From positions 1 to 53,280 of the forward strand of contig SECP01000061.1 of assembly GCA_004193285.1 (NCBI GenBank): a DNA stretch of 53,280 nt, read 5' to 3'. Position numbers and translations under genes: made by a program. Below the pieces are notes generated by a model, which worked only from the letters and a program-made list of their open reading frames with translations, was not told the DNA's origin and ran no database searches. This DNA comes from Myxococcales bacterium (GTDB lineage: Bacteria > Myxococcota_A > Polyangia > Polyangiales > Polyangiaceae). The first letter of the stretch is position 1. Each line of letters starts with the position of its first letter. Below are positions 1 through 10,909 of this stretch, in pieces.

Positions 1-574
1 AGCGCGCCTGGCGCCGCCCGAACGTCGTCACTCTCAACCCCGACCGGCTCATCCTTAGTAGCCCCAAGACCGCCGCCTCGGCTGCCTAATGACGCGACAA
101 CTACCTTGACGAATCCCGCTACTGACAAATCGGTTGGTGCTCGCCGCGCCAGCCATCCCTCTCACGGAGCACTTCTCGTACCGCGCCGATCGCGACTGCA
201 GTCGCGGTACTTTTCGCGATACGTCCCAGGCTGCGCCAGCCGCTCGGCAGCCGGCAGCCACCCGCATCCGCCCGCACCAGCCTGGTGCCGCCGCACCGTC
301 GCCAGCACGCGACTTCCGAACCGCTGATCGGCGGCGGCGCCTCACGAAGCAGCGTCGCTGCTTATCATCAGCGATCAGCGCCCAAACCCCTCAGGCGCTG
401 GCGAGCAACTCGCCGCCCAAGCGCGCTTTTCAACTCGAACCCGTCACGAAAGCAGCGGCGCCCTAGCGCCACCTAGGAGCGCCTCAGCGCCTGCACAGCG
501 GCAACAGCCTGAAGCATCCATGCGATGACCACCCATCCGCCCGCGAAAAAGGAGCCCCTCTCTCGGCTCGACCC
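1..574. other. No gene recognised at left end
   Basis: I see no supportable gene here. Open frames on both strands are short, overlap one another and have Arg/Ala/Pro/Ser-rich compositions typical of random translation of GC-rich DNA. No lipobox, signal peptide, known motif or tRNA-like cloverleaf was found. It may be the untranscribed flank of a gene outside the window or degraded coding sequence. Confidence 0.5.
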
Positions 575-860
575 CTTCTTCGGATCCGCAGTACCAAACC
601 GCCTGCAGGCCGGCCCCGAGATATCCGCACTGCATTCGATAGCTTGCCGCTGCCACAATCCCTGCAATCAGACCTTCTTCGGATCCGCAGTACCAAACCG
701 CTCGCAGGCCGGCCCCGAGATACAGCAGTGCATTCGATAGCTTGCCGCTGCTGCGGCACTGGAATTAGGCCTTCTTCGGATCCGCAGTACGAATCCGCCT
801 GCAAGCCGGCGCCGCAAATACTTCAGTGATGTTGAAGAGTTGCGGCTGCCGCATGGCAGC
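575..860. repeat. Three ~98-bp direct repeats
   Basis: Three copies begin at 575, 674 and 771, spaced 99 and 97 bp. Each opens with cttcttcggatccgcagta. The first two copies continue almost identically through a shared block (cattcgatagcttgccgctg), while the third diverges after about 45 bp. No coding frame is convincingly conserved across the copies. The opening half-site returns in inverted form in the palindrome at 870-887, so the block may be an intergenic repeat family of this genome. Confidence 0.8.
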
Positions 861-869
861 TCGCCGGGG

Positions 870-887
870 TTCTTCGGATCCGAAGAA
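870..887. repeat. 18-bp perfect palindrome
   Basis: The sequence ttcttcggatccgaagaa is its own reverse complement. Its left half is the start of the three upstream direct repeats. It could fold as a hairpin or be a dimeric protein-binding site; nothing downstream decides which. Confidence 0.75.
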
Positions 888-1040
888 GGATTGGGGCGCG
901 GAAATAGAGGTTCTGGAAGAGTCAGCGAACGCTGACGCAGCCGTGAATCGAAGTATTGCGACGGAGCGACGGACGACACTGATGAGACGCGACCCCACGC
1001 GAGCGCGCACGGAGGAAGAGCTAAGAGCGACGAACGACGA

Positions 1041-1192
1041 CGACCACCGACGAACGACCACCGACGAACGACCACCGACGAACGACCACCGACGAACCAA
1101 CGAACGACCACCGACGAACCAACGAACGACCACCGACGAACCAACGAACGACCACCGACGAACCGACGAACGACCACCGACGAACGACGAAC
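1041..1192. repeat. Short tandem array, 14-bp then 22-bp units
   Basis: The decamer cgaccaccga occurs eight times, at 1041, 1055, 1069, 1083, 1105, 1127, 1149 and 1171. The first spacings are 14 bp (unit cgaccaccgacgaa) and the later ones 22 bp, where ccaacgaa has been inserted. Open frames cross the array on both strands because it lacks stop codons, but the translations are monotonous and I treat them as artefacts. It lies just beyond the 3' end of larC, so it may be a variable-number tandem repeat. Confidence 0.85.
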
Positions 1193-1274
1193 GACGAGAA
1201 ATCCAGGGAGCGACCGCCGTGGCGCGGTCTCGAGCGGCTTGGGCGCTGGGGAGAGCAGGGAGCGAGAACTGACG

Positions 1275-2696
1275 TCAGCGTGGCTTGACGTCGTCGGAGC
1301 TCAGGGCGGCGGTCAGGGCGGCGGCGAGGACGATCCGAACCGGCACTCCGTGGGCATGGGCTGCGGCGACGCAGGCGTCGAACTCGGGTTTGAGCTGAGG
1401 CGGGCCGAAAGGACCTCCTGCCATTTTGACGGGGAGCTTGCCGAAAGGGGTGTCGACCTCGATGAGCTGCCGCGGCCGTTCGGTGCGACTCACTCCGTAG
1501 CGCCGAACGCCAAGGCTGCTCGTCTCCGCGAGGAGGACCGACTCGAGCACCGCGACTTGAGCGGGAGCCGCCAGCGCCGAGAGCAAGAGGCCGGGGCGGC
1601 CCTTCTTCATGGTGAGTGGCGCGGCCCAGGCGTCGAGCGCGCCGGCGGTGAGTAGCTGGGCGATGGCGTGGCCGGTGAGCTCCCCGGTCATGTCGTCCAC
1701 GTTGGCTTCGAGCACGTAGTGCGTGATGGCGCTCGTCTCTTCCGCCGTGGTGGGCGCGCGCTCGCCTAGCACGAGGCGCAGCGCGTTCAGGCGATCTGGG
1801 AGGCGCCGCGTGCCGGCGCCCCAGCCGATGGCGGTTGGCGCGAGGCGCGGCCAGCGCTCGAAACGTGCAGCTTGGGATGCGACGATCGCTGCGCCGGTGG
1901 GGGTGACTAGCTCTGCCTCGACGTTGGCATCGTAGGTTGGAGCGCCGCGCAGGCAAGCGACGGTGGCCGGAGCCGGGAGCGGAAGGATGCCGTGGCGGCA
2001 CTCGATGCTGCCGTATCCCATCGGAAGGGGCGAGCAGACGATCTCCGCGCCGAGGTGATCGAGGGCCGCCGCCGCCCCCACGATGTCGGCGATGGCGTCG
2101 ACTGCTCCGACTTCGTGAAAGCTGACCTCGTCGACCGCCGTGCGATGCACGAAAGCCTCGGCCTCCGCGAGGCGGCGAAAAATGGCCTGAGCGCGCTGCT
2201 TGCTGCCGTCGCTCAGGGGTGCTGACGCCAAGAGCTGCGTGATGTCTCGATAACTGCGCTCGGGGTGGGCGCCGTGCTGCTCGACCACGAAGCGGACGCC
2301 GCCGATCACCCCCGTCTGGGCGGGGAGCACGTCGACCGAAATGCCAGCGACGCCGAGCGATGCGACCGCTTGCTGCACGACCTCGAGGGGCACTCCCAAG
2401 TCGATCAGCGCGGCGACGGACATGTCACCCGCTACGCCGCTGAAGCAGTCGAAGTAGAGCACCTTACCCACGCCGGCGCCGCGCTCGAGGCGCGGATTGC
2501 CGAAGCGCGTCGCCTCCCCGCTTCGCGCGTCTTCGTGCGAGTGCGAGTGCGAGTGCGAGTGCGAGTGCGAGTGCGAGTGCGGGTGCGGGTGCGGGTGCGG
2601 GTGCGGGTGCGGGTGCGGGTACGAGGCACCATCCGAGTGCGAGTGACCACCGCCACGCGGACGCACAATGCCCTTGAAGCGGGGCTTTTCGCTCAA
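1275..2696 (-). CDS. larC: LarC, nickel-pincer cofactor nickel insertase, His-rich N-terminus
   Basis: LarC is the CTP-dependent cyclometallase that inserts nickel into the pyridinium dithiocarboxylate mononucleotide made by LarB and LarE. The cofactor serves lactate racemase (LarA) and relatives. The family core starts near residue 79 (VLYFDCFSGVAGDM) and runs to residue 473, close to the usual length of about 400. Before it lies an extra arm with seven Pro-His and seven Ser-His dipeptides (residues 27-54), plausibly nickel-binding. I chose the TTG start at 2696 because it overlaps the larB stop as TTGA. A later GTG near residue 76 would drop the His arm. The gene is one continuous frame, unlike lactobacilli where it is split. 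larA and larE are not in the window. Confidence 0.9.
   Translation of the reverse strand: MSEKPRFKGIVRPRGGGHSHSDGASYPHPHPHPHPHPHPHSHSHSHSHSHSHSHEDARSGEATRFGNPRLERGAGVGKVLYFDCFSGVAGDMSVAALIDLGVPLEVVQQAVASLGVAGISVDVLPAQTGVIGGVRFVVEQHGAHPERSYRDITQLLASAPLSDGSKQRAQAIFRRLAEAEAFVHRTAVDEVSFHEVGAVDAIADIVGAAAALDHLGAEIVCSPLPMGYGSIECRHGILPLPAPATVACLRGAPTYDANVEAELVTPTGAAIVASQAARFERWPRLAPTAIGWGAGTRRLPDRLNALRLVLGERAPTTAEETSAITHYVLEANVDDMTGELTGHAIAQLLTAGALDAWAAPLTMKKGRPGLLLSALAAPAQVAVLESVLLAETSSLGVRRYGVSRTERPRQLIEVDTPFGKLPVKMAGGPFGPPQLKPEFDACVAAAHAHGVPVRIVLAAALTAALSSDDVKPR
2535..2618. repeat. Hexanucleotide array encoding the LarC His tract
   Basis: Seven copies of gtgcga are followed by seven copies of gtgcgg with no interruption. 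Read on the minus strand these give Pro-His (from gtgcgg) and then Ser-His (from gtgcga). Such perfect nucleotide repetition can change length by slippage, in steps of two residues, without shifting the frame. Confidence 0.9.
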
Positions 2697-3454
2697 GCGC
2701 GCTCCGTGAGCTTCATTTGGCGGACGACGGCCATCGCGGCGCCGAATCCGCTATCGATGTTGACGACGGTGACGCCGGAGGCGCAGCTGGTGAGCATGCC
2801 CATGAGCGCGGTGAAGCCGGAGAGCGCAGTCCCGTAGCCGACCGAGGTGGGCACGGCCACGACGGGCGCCGCCACCAGCCCGCCTACGACGCTGGGCAGA
2901 GCACCCTCCATACCCGCGATGACGATCAGCGCTTCCGCGCGATTCAGCTCGGGAAGCACCGCCAGCAGACGATGCAGTCCCGCGACCCCCACGTCGAAGA
3001 AGCGACGGCAGCCGATGCCAGCCATGCGCAAGGTTTCGATTGCCTCTTCTGCGACCGGAACGTCGCTGGTGCCAGCAGTGACCACGGCTACCCGCTCGTC
3101 GTTCGTATTGGCGCGCACTTGATGTTGGAAGGAGGCCGTCCGCGCGGCGGCGCGGTACTCCAGCTGCGGCACTCGCAGCGCAACGTCCGCGAAGACGGCC
3201 GCTTCTAGGCGCGTGACCAGCACGTCTTGCCCCGCCGCGATGAGACGCGCCGCTACGCCGGCGATCTGTTCCGCGGTCTTGCCTGGCGCGAAGACGACCT
3301 CCGCCATGCCCTGCCGCAGCGCGCGATGGTGGTCCACGCGGGCGTAGGAAAGATCGGCGTAGGGGAGCTGCGAAAGCTCCGCCAAAGCGGTCGAAACGTC
3401 CGTGCTTCCAGCCTTCACGGCCTCCAGCAGCTGCGTAAGGCGCGGCCTATCCAT
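2693..3454 (-). CDS. larB: LarB, NaAD carboxylase/hydrolase
   Basis: LarB carboxylates the pyridinium ring of nicotinic acid adenine dinucleotide and hydrolyses it to the mononucleotide, the first step of nickel-pincer cofactor synthesis. The 253-residue protein has the family's N-terminal region (residues ~1-120, containing DHHRALRQGMAEVVFAPGK) and a C-terminal PurE-like domain with VAVVTAGTSDVPVAEEA, VIAGMEGALPSVVGGL and AVPTSVGYG. The length is typical. It starts with ATG and its TGA overlaps the larC TTG by four bases, so the pair is probably translationally coupled. Divergent from the membrane-protein gene at 3542. Confidence 0.93.
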   Translation of the reverse strand: MDRPRLTQLLEAVKAGSTDVSTALAELSQLPYADLSYARVDHHRALRQGMAEVVFAPGKTAEQIAGVAARLIAAGQDVLVTRLEAAVFADVALRVPQLEYRAAARTASFQHQVRANTNDERVAVVTAGTSDVPVAEEAIETLRMAGIGCRRFFDVGVAGLHRLLAVLPELNRAEALIVIAGMEGALPSVVGGLVAAPVVAVPTSVGYGTALSGFTALMGMLTSCASGVTVVNIDSGFGAAMAVVRQMKLTERA

Positions 3455-3541
3455 CGGGCTTGGTAGTATCGCGCAGGAGCGCGCCCGCCAAGGCCTCGCC
3501 GCATATTTCCTCGGCTGGCAAGGCGTGCTTCTCTTCCGTGC

Positions 3542-4078
3542 ATGCCGGTGTTGGTAGCGCTGCCGTTGGGGCTGTGTCTGGGCGTCTCTTTCGCCTGGCT
3601 GTCGCGCCGTGAGCTGCGGCGCGTCACGAGCGAGCTCGGGAGCCGCGGGCTGGCCATCGCGGCTTTGTTCGGCCTCTTCGTGCTGGCCCCCGTTTCTGCG
3701 TATTTCCTCGCCTTCGAGCCAGACTGGTGCCTGGCGTACTTGTTGGATACGTCCCAGGCAACCCCCGCGCTTGCTCCGGCGTTGGTCGTCGTCGCGCTCG
3801 CAACGGTACCGAGCGGCTTCCTCTTCGGGCGGTGGCTCCTCGAACGCGACGAGGCAACCTTGCTACGCGCGCTCTTGGCGCTCGTGGTTGCCACGCTCGG
3901 CGCTATCATGCTGGGTTTGCGGCGCTTCGCCGTACAAGGCAGCTACGCTCAATTCCACGGGGATTTCGGCACGCAGCCACTGGCCGGTAGCTCGCTCGGT
4001 TACGCGATCTTGGTGCTCGGGTTCTGGCTCACCGCTGGGCTCGTTTTCGCGGTATGGAACCTGCGTCGCCTGGACTGA
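3542..4078 (+). CDS. Hypothetical integral membrane protein
   Basis: A 178-residue hydrophobic protein that I do not recognise. About five membrane segments are visible, at residues ~1-20, 37-58, 77-97, 107-126 and 151-173, with short charged loops between (for example SRRELRR and RWLLERDE). No catalytic motif is apparent. It ends 12 bp before pmbA on the same strand, so the two are probably cotranscribed, but that does not define its function. The ATG at 3542 places the first hydrophobic segment right at the N-terminus. Confidence 0.7.
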   Translation: MPVLVALPLGLCLGVSFAWLSRRELRRVTSELGSRGLAIAALFGLFVLAPVSAYFLAFEPDWCLAYLLDTSQATPALAPALVVVALATVPSGFLFGRWLLERDEATLLRALLALVVATLGAIMLGLRRFAVQGSYAQFHGDFGTQPLAGSSLGYAILVLGFWLTAGLVFAVWNLRRLD

Positions 4079-4090
4079 CGAAAGCCTGGT

Positions 4091-5464
4091 ATGTCCGAAA
4101 AAAATCCCGATCCGACCCCGCGCCTCCTCGAGCTTGCCTCTGATCTGGTGTCACGCGCACGCAAGCTGGGCGCGGACGTCGCCGAGGCCAGCGCCCGAAC
4201 CGGTTGGGAGCTTTCCGCAAAGGTTCGGCTAGGCAAAGTGGAGCTGGTAGAGGAGGCTGGCCATCACGGGGTCTCGCTGCGCGTGATCCGCGGCGGCCGC
4301 GTCGCCACCACGTCCACCAGTGACCTCACGCCACGCGGCATCGACCGCTGTGTGGCGGACGCGCTCGAGCTCTGTGCGCTCGCCGAGCCGGATCCGTTCG
4401 CGGGGCCCGCCGATGCGAACCTCCTCTCGAAGCCGCCGCACCCGGATCTGGAGCTCCTGGACGAGAGCATCGACGCAATCGACGCGGAGCAGGCCATCGA
4501 GCAGGCGCGCATCGCCGAGCAAGCAGCGCTCGACTTCGACTCGCGCATCCAGCTCAGTGAGGGCGCGACGTACTCGCGCACCAGCGGCGCCAGCGCGATG
4601 GTCCTCTCGGCGGGCTTCGAAGGCGCGGTCCGGGGGTCGTACGCCGCGCTCTCCGTGGCGCCCGTGGTCGAGGACGAAGGTGGCAAGAAGCGCCGTGGCC
4701 ACTACTATTCGGCCAGCCGCCGCCACCGTGACTTGGAAAAAGCCGAGTTCATCGGGCAAGAAGCCGCGCGGCGCACGCTGCGCAAGCTAGGCGCGCAGAA
4801 GATCGCGACCACGGAAGCGCCCGTAGTCTTCGATCCGGACGTCGCGCGGTCGCTCATCGGTAGCCTCGCGGGGTGCATCGTGGGCGGTGCGCTGTGGCGC
4901 AAGTCCAGCTACTTGCTCGAGCGCGAGGGTACGCTCGTCGCCAGCCCTCTCGTCCACATCGTCGATGACCCGCTGATCCCCCGCGGGCCTGGCTCGCGTT
5001 CGTTCGACGGCGAAGGGCTGCGTTCCCGTAAGAACGTCGTGGTGGAAGCCGGCACCCTCAAGACCTTCCTCCTGGACAGCTACAGCGCGCGCAAGATGGG
5101 TCGCGCGTCGACAGCCTCGGCTTCGCGCAGTGGCGGGTCCATCGGCGCTTCGACCAGCAACTTCATCCTGCAGGCGGGGACCACGAAGGCGGCGGACATC
5201 GTGAAGAGTACCGCCCGCGGCCTGTACGTGACGGAGATGATGGGCTTCGGCTTCAACGCCATTACCGGAGACTTTTCGCGCGGCGCAGCTGGCTTTTGGA
5301 TCGAAAACGGGGAGCTGGCGTTTCCGGTCAGCGAGATCACCATTTCATCCACTTTGGACGCGATGCTCAAGGCGATCGACGCGGTGGGCGATGACCTGGA
5401 GCTGAAGAGCTCCACTGCGGCGCCGACGGTGCGCGTCGCCAGCATGACCATCTCCGGTAAGTGA
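4091..5464 (+). CDS. pmbA: PmbA/TldE-family metalloprotease-like protein
   Basis: A 457-residue member of the TldD/PmbA family, cytosolic proteins that process small peptides as a TldD-TldE complex in enterobacteria. Family blocks seen include VVFDPDVARSLIGSLAG, the DDP-LIPRGPGSRSFDGEG segment, LDSYSARKMG, the GLYVTEMMGFGFNAITGDF block, and IENGELAFPVSEITIS near the C-terminus. No HExxxH zinc motif is present, so it is the PmbA/TldE type (the partner without the catalytic site) rather than TldD. The length is normal. No tldD gene is in the window. It is convergent with the lamin-tail lipoprotein gene, with only nine bases between. Confidence 0.9.
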   Translation: MSEKNPDPTPRLLELASDLVSRARKLGADVAEASARTGWELSAKVRLGKVELVEEAGHHGVSLRVIRGGRVATTSTSDLTPRGIDRCVADALELCALAEPDPFAGPADANLLSKPPHPDLELLDESIDAIDAEQAIEQARIAEQAALDFDSRIQLSEGATYSRTSGASAMVLSAGFEGAVRGSYAALSVAPVVEDEGGKKRRGHYYSASRRHRDLEKAEFIGQEAARRTLRKLGAQKIATTEAPVVFDPDVARSLIGSLAGCIVGGALWRKSSYLLEREGTLVASPLVHIVDDPLIPRGPGSRSFDGEGLRSRKNVVVEAGTLKTFLLDSYSARKMGRASTASASRSGGSIGASTSNFILQAGTTKAADIVKSTARGLYVTEMMGFGFNAITGDFSRGAAGFWIENGELAFPVSEITISSTLDAMLKAIDAVGDDLELKSSTAAPTVRVASMTISGK

Positions 5465-5473
5465 GTGAGTCAG

Positions 5474-6892
5474 TCAGTCCGGGGGCTCGAACGTGTTCGG
5501 CGCCCCCGGCGAAGCCCCTCGCCCGCCGTGCTCTGCAAACGATGACGCCGCGCTGTCCGCCGCCCCGGGAGCTCGTCGCGCCAGGCTGCGGCCCGCGTGT
5601 TGCGCAGCCAGCGCGGGAAAGGTGGAAATCACGCCTTCGGGCCCGACCAGCGACAGGGGCTCGCCGCTATTGGAGAGGCCTCGAACGCCAACGGTAGGCA
5701 GCGGAACGAGGCGCACCTCGGGTGGGATTGGCACGTCCGCCGCGGAAGCGGAGAAGCCTTCCCCCACGAGGAGCGCGAGCTCACCGGGACCCAGCTCGAC
5801 CTCCGGTAACGCTACTTGCCCGCCCGAATCCTCCAGCCAAAGCCCGCGGAGCGCCGCCGGGAGACTGGAGTCGTTGAGCAGCTCGACCCACTCCCCGCTC
5901 ATTTCCGGACCGACGGGGTTGGACAGCACCTCGTTCAGAATGAGATGCGGTCGGGGAGCAGCAGTGTGAGTCGTCAGCACGAACGGAGCGATGGCTCCAT
6001 TGCTCGACAGAACCGAACCGGTCAGCGTTACTTCGCTCTCGGGCGATAGGCCTCGCATCAAGACGTGGCGCTCGCCGCGCGGCGCCACGACCGGCTCCGC
6101 CGCGCCGTCCAACAGCCAGAGCAGGTCTTGCTCGAGGGCCGTGACCTGAATGCGATCATCGAGCGCCTCCACACACGCGCCGTTCAGACGCTCGCCGCTG
6201 CAGTCCGCGGGCGGCGCGGGCGCGGTGACGGGAAGCCACGGCGCGGGGTCCAACAGAGAATCCGCAATGCGGGGCGGCGAAACGGCGCTTCGCTCCAACG
6301 GCCGTTCAGCAGTGAGGAGCAGGCAACCGGCCATCGGCGTGCCGCCGGGCATCGCGCTGGCGACCAGTGGCACCGCCCCTGGCTCGAGCAGGAGCGGCGC
6401 GAGCTCGACCGTTTGCATGTCACACAGAACGACTGCGCCGTGCTTGGCGCTCCCGACCGGTGGAAATAGGCGCCGAGCTCGCGGCTCCGCGAGGGAAGAC
6501 GTGTGAAGCGATTCCACCGCTCCGAAGCCAGTGAAGGCCAACGTGTAGCTCTCGTCCGGCAGCAACCAATCCAACGGCTGAAGCCAGCAGTCGGCTCCCT
6601 CGCGCCAAAAGCGTAGCGGCACGGCGCGCTCACGAAGGGCCGTCGGCAGCTCGGACCGTGCGATGGCTCGATCGTAGTAGTCCGACACCTCGCCACGGAT
6701 GAGCCACGGCTCCCCGAGCGGCGCCCGTGCTAGGCGCGCGCGGAAGAGCAGCGGGGCGGCGCCGCTATCGGCGCTCGGCAGGAGCTCGAGCCGAGACTCG
6801 CTGGGTCGCTCACCGGGCAAGTCCAGCGACGGTCCGCTGCAAGCGAGCCCGAATACCGAGATCAGCACGAGCCGCGGGTGATGCTGACGCAT
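5474..6892 (-). CDS. Lipoprotein with C-terminal lamin-tail domain
   Basis: A 472-residue exported lipoprotein. The N-terminus (MRQHHPRLVLISVFGLAC) is a lipoprotein signal with lipid-modified Cys18. The central part is unfamiliar and contains several further Cys residues. Residues ~305-420 resemble a lamin-tail (LTD) domain: LILNEVLSNPVG, then GEWVELLNDSS, LRGLWLEDSGG and LGPGELALLVG. This immunoglobulin-like fold is common in secreted bacterial proteins and presumably binds other surface components. It is divergent from the small HTH gene at 6950. The function is unknown; the LTD call rests on motif memory only. Confidence 0.75.
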   Translation of the reverse strand: MRQHHPRLVLISVFGLACSGPSLDLPGERPSESRLELLPSADSGAAPLLFRARLARAPLGEPWLIRGEVSDYYDRAIARSELPTALRERAVPLRFWREGADCWLQPLDWLLPDESYTLAFTGFGAVESLHTSSLAEPRARRLFPPVGSAKHGAVVLCDMQTVELAPLLLEPGAVPLVASAMPGGTPMAGCLLLTAERPLERSAVSPPRIADSLLDPAPWLPVTAPAPPADCSGERLNGACVEALDDRIQVTALEQDLLWLLDGAAEPVVAPRGERHVLMRGLSPESEVTLTGSVLSSNGAIAPFVLTTHTAAPRPHLILNEVLSNPVGPEMSGEWVELLNDSSLPAALRGLWLEDSGGQVALPEVELGPGELALLVGEGFSASAADVPIPPEVRLVPLPTVGVRGLSNSGEPLSLVGPEGVISTFPALAAQHAGRSLARRAPGAADSAASSFAEHGGRGASPGAPNTFEPPD

Positions 6893-6933
6893 GGGCCCTC
6901 ATCGACCCGAGGCCGGCTCGGTTGCGAGAAATG

Positions 6934-6939
6934 TTATAC
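6934..6939 (+). promoter_or_regulatory. Possible -10 element of HTH gene
   Basis: The sequence ttatac stands out in GC-rich surroundings and lies 10 bp before the GTG at 6950. A transcript from it would start around 6946, giving an almost leaderless mRNA. I see no good -35 hexamer at the expected distance, so this is weak. Confidence 0.3.
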
Positions 6940-6949
6940 GCTGCGCGAC

Positions 6950-7282
6950 GTGAGCCCCGATGACATCAAGCAGCTTCGCAAGGAGCTCGGCTGCAGTGCG
7001 CGCGATCTGGCCACGACGCTCGGCCTCGAGCAAAAAGAGGTGCTGGCCTGGGAATCAGGTGAGCTCTTTCCGACCAAGCGGTTCGTGGAGCAGATGAAGT
7101 CACTGCGCGAAAAGGGTCCAAGCGCCGTGCTCAAGGCCGCGAAAGGCAAGGCCGTTGCGCCGACGGACAGGCTGTCGGATCCCGCCTTTTGGAACGTGGT
7201 CAAAAAGCTGATCCTTCACCCCGCCCTCTACGACCAAGTCACCAAGTTGGCGGAGAAGTTCGGTGACGAGCCGAAGAGCTGA
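6950..7282 (+). CDS. Small XRE-type helix-turn-helix protein
   Basis: A 110-residue cytosolic protein with an XRE-like HTH at residues ~4-42: DIKQLRKELGCSARDLATTLG followed by the recognition-helix pattern QKEVLAWESGELFPTKRFVEQ. The remainder is basic and includes a short C-terminal helical region (DPAFWNVVKKLILHPALYDQV). I chose the GTG at 6950, because the longer frame from 6878 would run into the divergent lipoprotein gene and its first 24 residues look non-coding. It probably binds DNA. The target is unknown; the convergent neighbour is scpB. Confidence 0.8.
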   Translation: MSPDDIKQLRKELGCSARDLATTLGLEQKEVLAWESGELFPTKRFVEQMKSLREKGPSAVLKAAKGKAVAPTDRLSDPAFWNVVKKLILHPALYDQVTKLAEKFGDEPKS

Positions 7283-7289
7283 ATGAGTC

Positions 7290-7314
7290 GGCGGCCAGGC
7301 TCGACCCGGCCGCC
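7290..7314. terminator. GC-rich hairpin between convergent genes
   Basis: ggcggcc (7290-7296) pairs with ggccgcc (7308-7314) around an 11-base loop. It sits between the ends of the HTH gene and scpB. No U-tract follows on either strand, so it is only a candidate bidirectional terminator. Confidence 0.4.
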
Positions 7315-7327
7315 TCCGCGACGCTAG

Positions 7328-9826
<2,499 letters not shown>

Positions 9827-9846
9827 GTTCGATCGTTACTGGGAGC

Positions 9847-10851
9847 CTAAGGCTCGTGGTTTTCGTCTTCCGGCTCCGGCTCTGCCAGCTCCGGAAATTC
9901 ATCCGCGATGCTGGGCGTTACCGGAGCCGCGTCGCCATGTCGAGTGGCGAGCGCGTTGTCTTCGTCGTCGTCGGCGTAGGGCTCTTCAGGAGTTTCGTCG
10001 TCGGCCAGCTTCGGGCTGAAGCTGGCTTCCGCCGAAGCCGCAGCTTCTTCCATCATGCCTGGGTCGACGAGCGCAAGCTCGATCGTGATGGGCTCGAGCG
10101 GCGCAGCTTGCTCCAAGCGCGTCATTCGGAGCCGAGTCATCTCGAGCAAAGCGAGGAAAGTCACAATCAACTCGCCGCGTGACGACGCACCTTCGAAGAG
10201 TTGCTCGAAGGTACAGCGCTTGAATCTCTGAAGTAGATCGACCAGCTGATTGATGCGGTCGGTGATGGAAAAGCGCTCCATGTCGATCTGATGGTCGACC
10301 TGCACTTTCGTACGTGAAAGCACGCCCTGGAACGCGTCCAACAGCTTGAAGAGGCTCAGTCCGGCGAGCGGCGCCGGCCCCTCCACCGCGGGAGCCGGTA
10401 GACCGCGGACGAAAACATCCCTCCCCAGCACGTCCCCGCCGCCGAGCTGCTCGGCAGCCAGCTTGTACTTTTGATACTCGAGCAGACGCCGCACCAGCTC
10501 CGAGCGCGGATCCAGCCCTTCGTCCTCGTCGTCGTCCTGATCCGACGGCTGAACCGGGAGGAGCATCTTGCTCTTGATGTGGATGAGCGTCGCCGCCATC
10601 ACGAGGTATTCGCTCGCGATATCGATATTCAGCTCCTCCATGAGCGTGATGTATTCGACGTACTTCGCGGCGACGAAGGCGATGGGGATGTCGCGCACGT
10701 CCAGCTCGTGCTGCTCGATGAGATGCAGCAGTAGGTCGAGCGGGCCCTCGAACGTCGGCAGGACGACCTGATACCCCCCGGCAGCTCCTTCCGGACGGGC
10801 AGCCAAAGGCTGCTCGCCGGGCGGGGAATTGCTGGGGTTTTCGTCCGTCAT
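9847..10851 (-). CDS. scpA: ScpA kleisin subunit of SMC condensin
   Basis: ScpA bridges the SMC heads and binds ScpB in chromosome segregation. The 334-residue protein shows the kleisin N-terminal pattern (FEGPLDLLLHLIEQHELDVRDI, residues ~34-55), then EYLVMAATLIHIKSKMLLP, an acidic linker (DQDDDEDEGLD), and the C-terminal winged-helix block (FEQLFEGASSRGELIVTFLALLEMTRL). An acidic C-terminal extension of about 70 residues (EPEPEDENHEP at its end) makes it longer than the usual ~250. It precedes scpB by 20 bp on the same strand and is divergent from the kinase gene at 10910. No smc gene is in the window. Confidence 0.95.
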   Translation of the reverse strand: MTDENPSNSPPGEQPLAARPEGAAGGYQVVLPTFEGPLDLLLHLIEQHELDVRDIPIAFVAAKYVEYITLMEELNIDIASEYLVMAATLIHIKSKMLLPVQPSDQDDDEDEGLDPRSELVRRLLEYQKYKLAAEQLGGGDVLGRDVFVRGLPAPAVEGPAPLAGLSLFKLLDAFQGVLSRTKVQVDHQIDMERFSITDRINQLVDLLQRFKRCTFEQLFEGASSRGELIVTFLALLEMTRLRMTRLEQAAPLEPITIELALVDPGMMEEAAASAEASFSPKLADDETPEEPYADDDEDNALATRHGDAAPVTPSIADEFPELAEPEPEDENHEP

Positions 10852-10909
10852 GAAAGGGGCGCAGCGTACATGACCAATAGGCCGTTGGCGATGCTAACTT
10901 GGGAACCGG

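Noticed and set aside
1041..1192. CRISPR array
   Set aside because: Units are 14 or 22 bp without unique spacers, and no cas gene is nearby; it is a simple tandem repeat.
668..2001. Minus-strand open frames crossing the tandem array and the end of larC
   Set aside because: The repeat has no stops in several frames, which creates artificial frames; larC explains the coding part.
219..3760. A 14-base identity (gatacgtcccaggc) at about 219 and about 3747
   Set aside because: Within 53 kb of GC-rich DNA several 14-mer coincidences are expected; the flanks do not match, so no duplicated gene fragment is supported.
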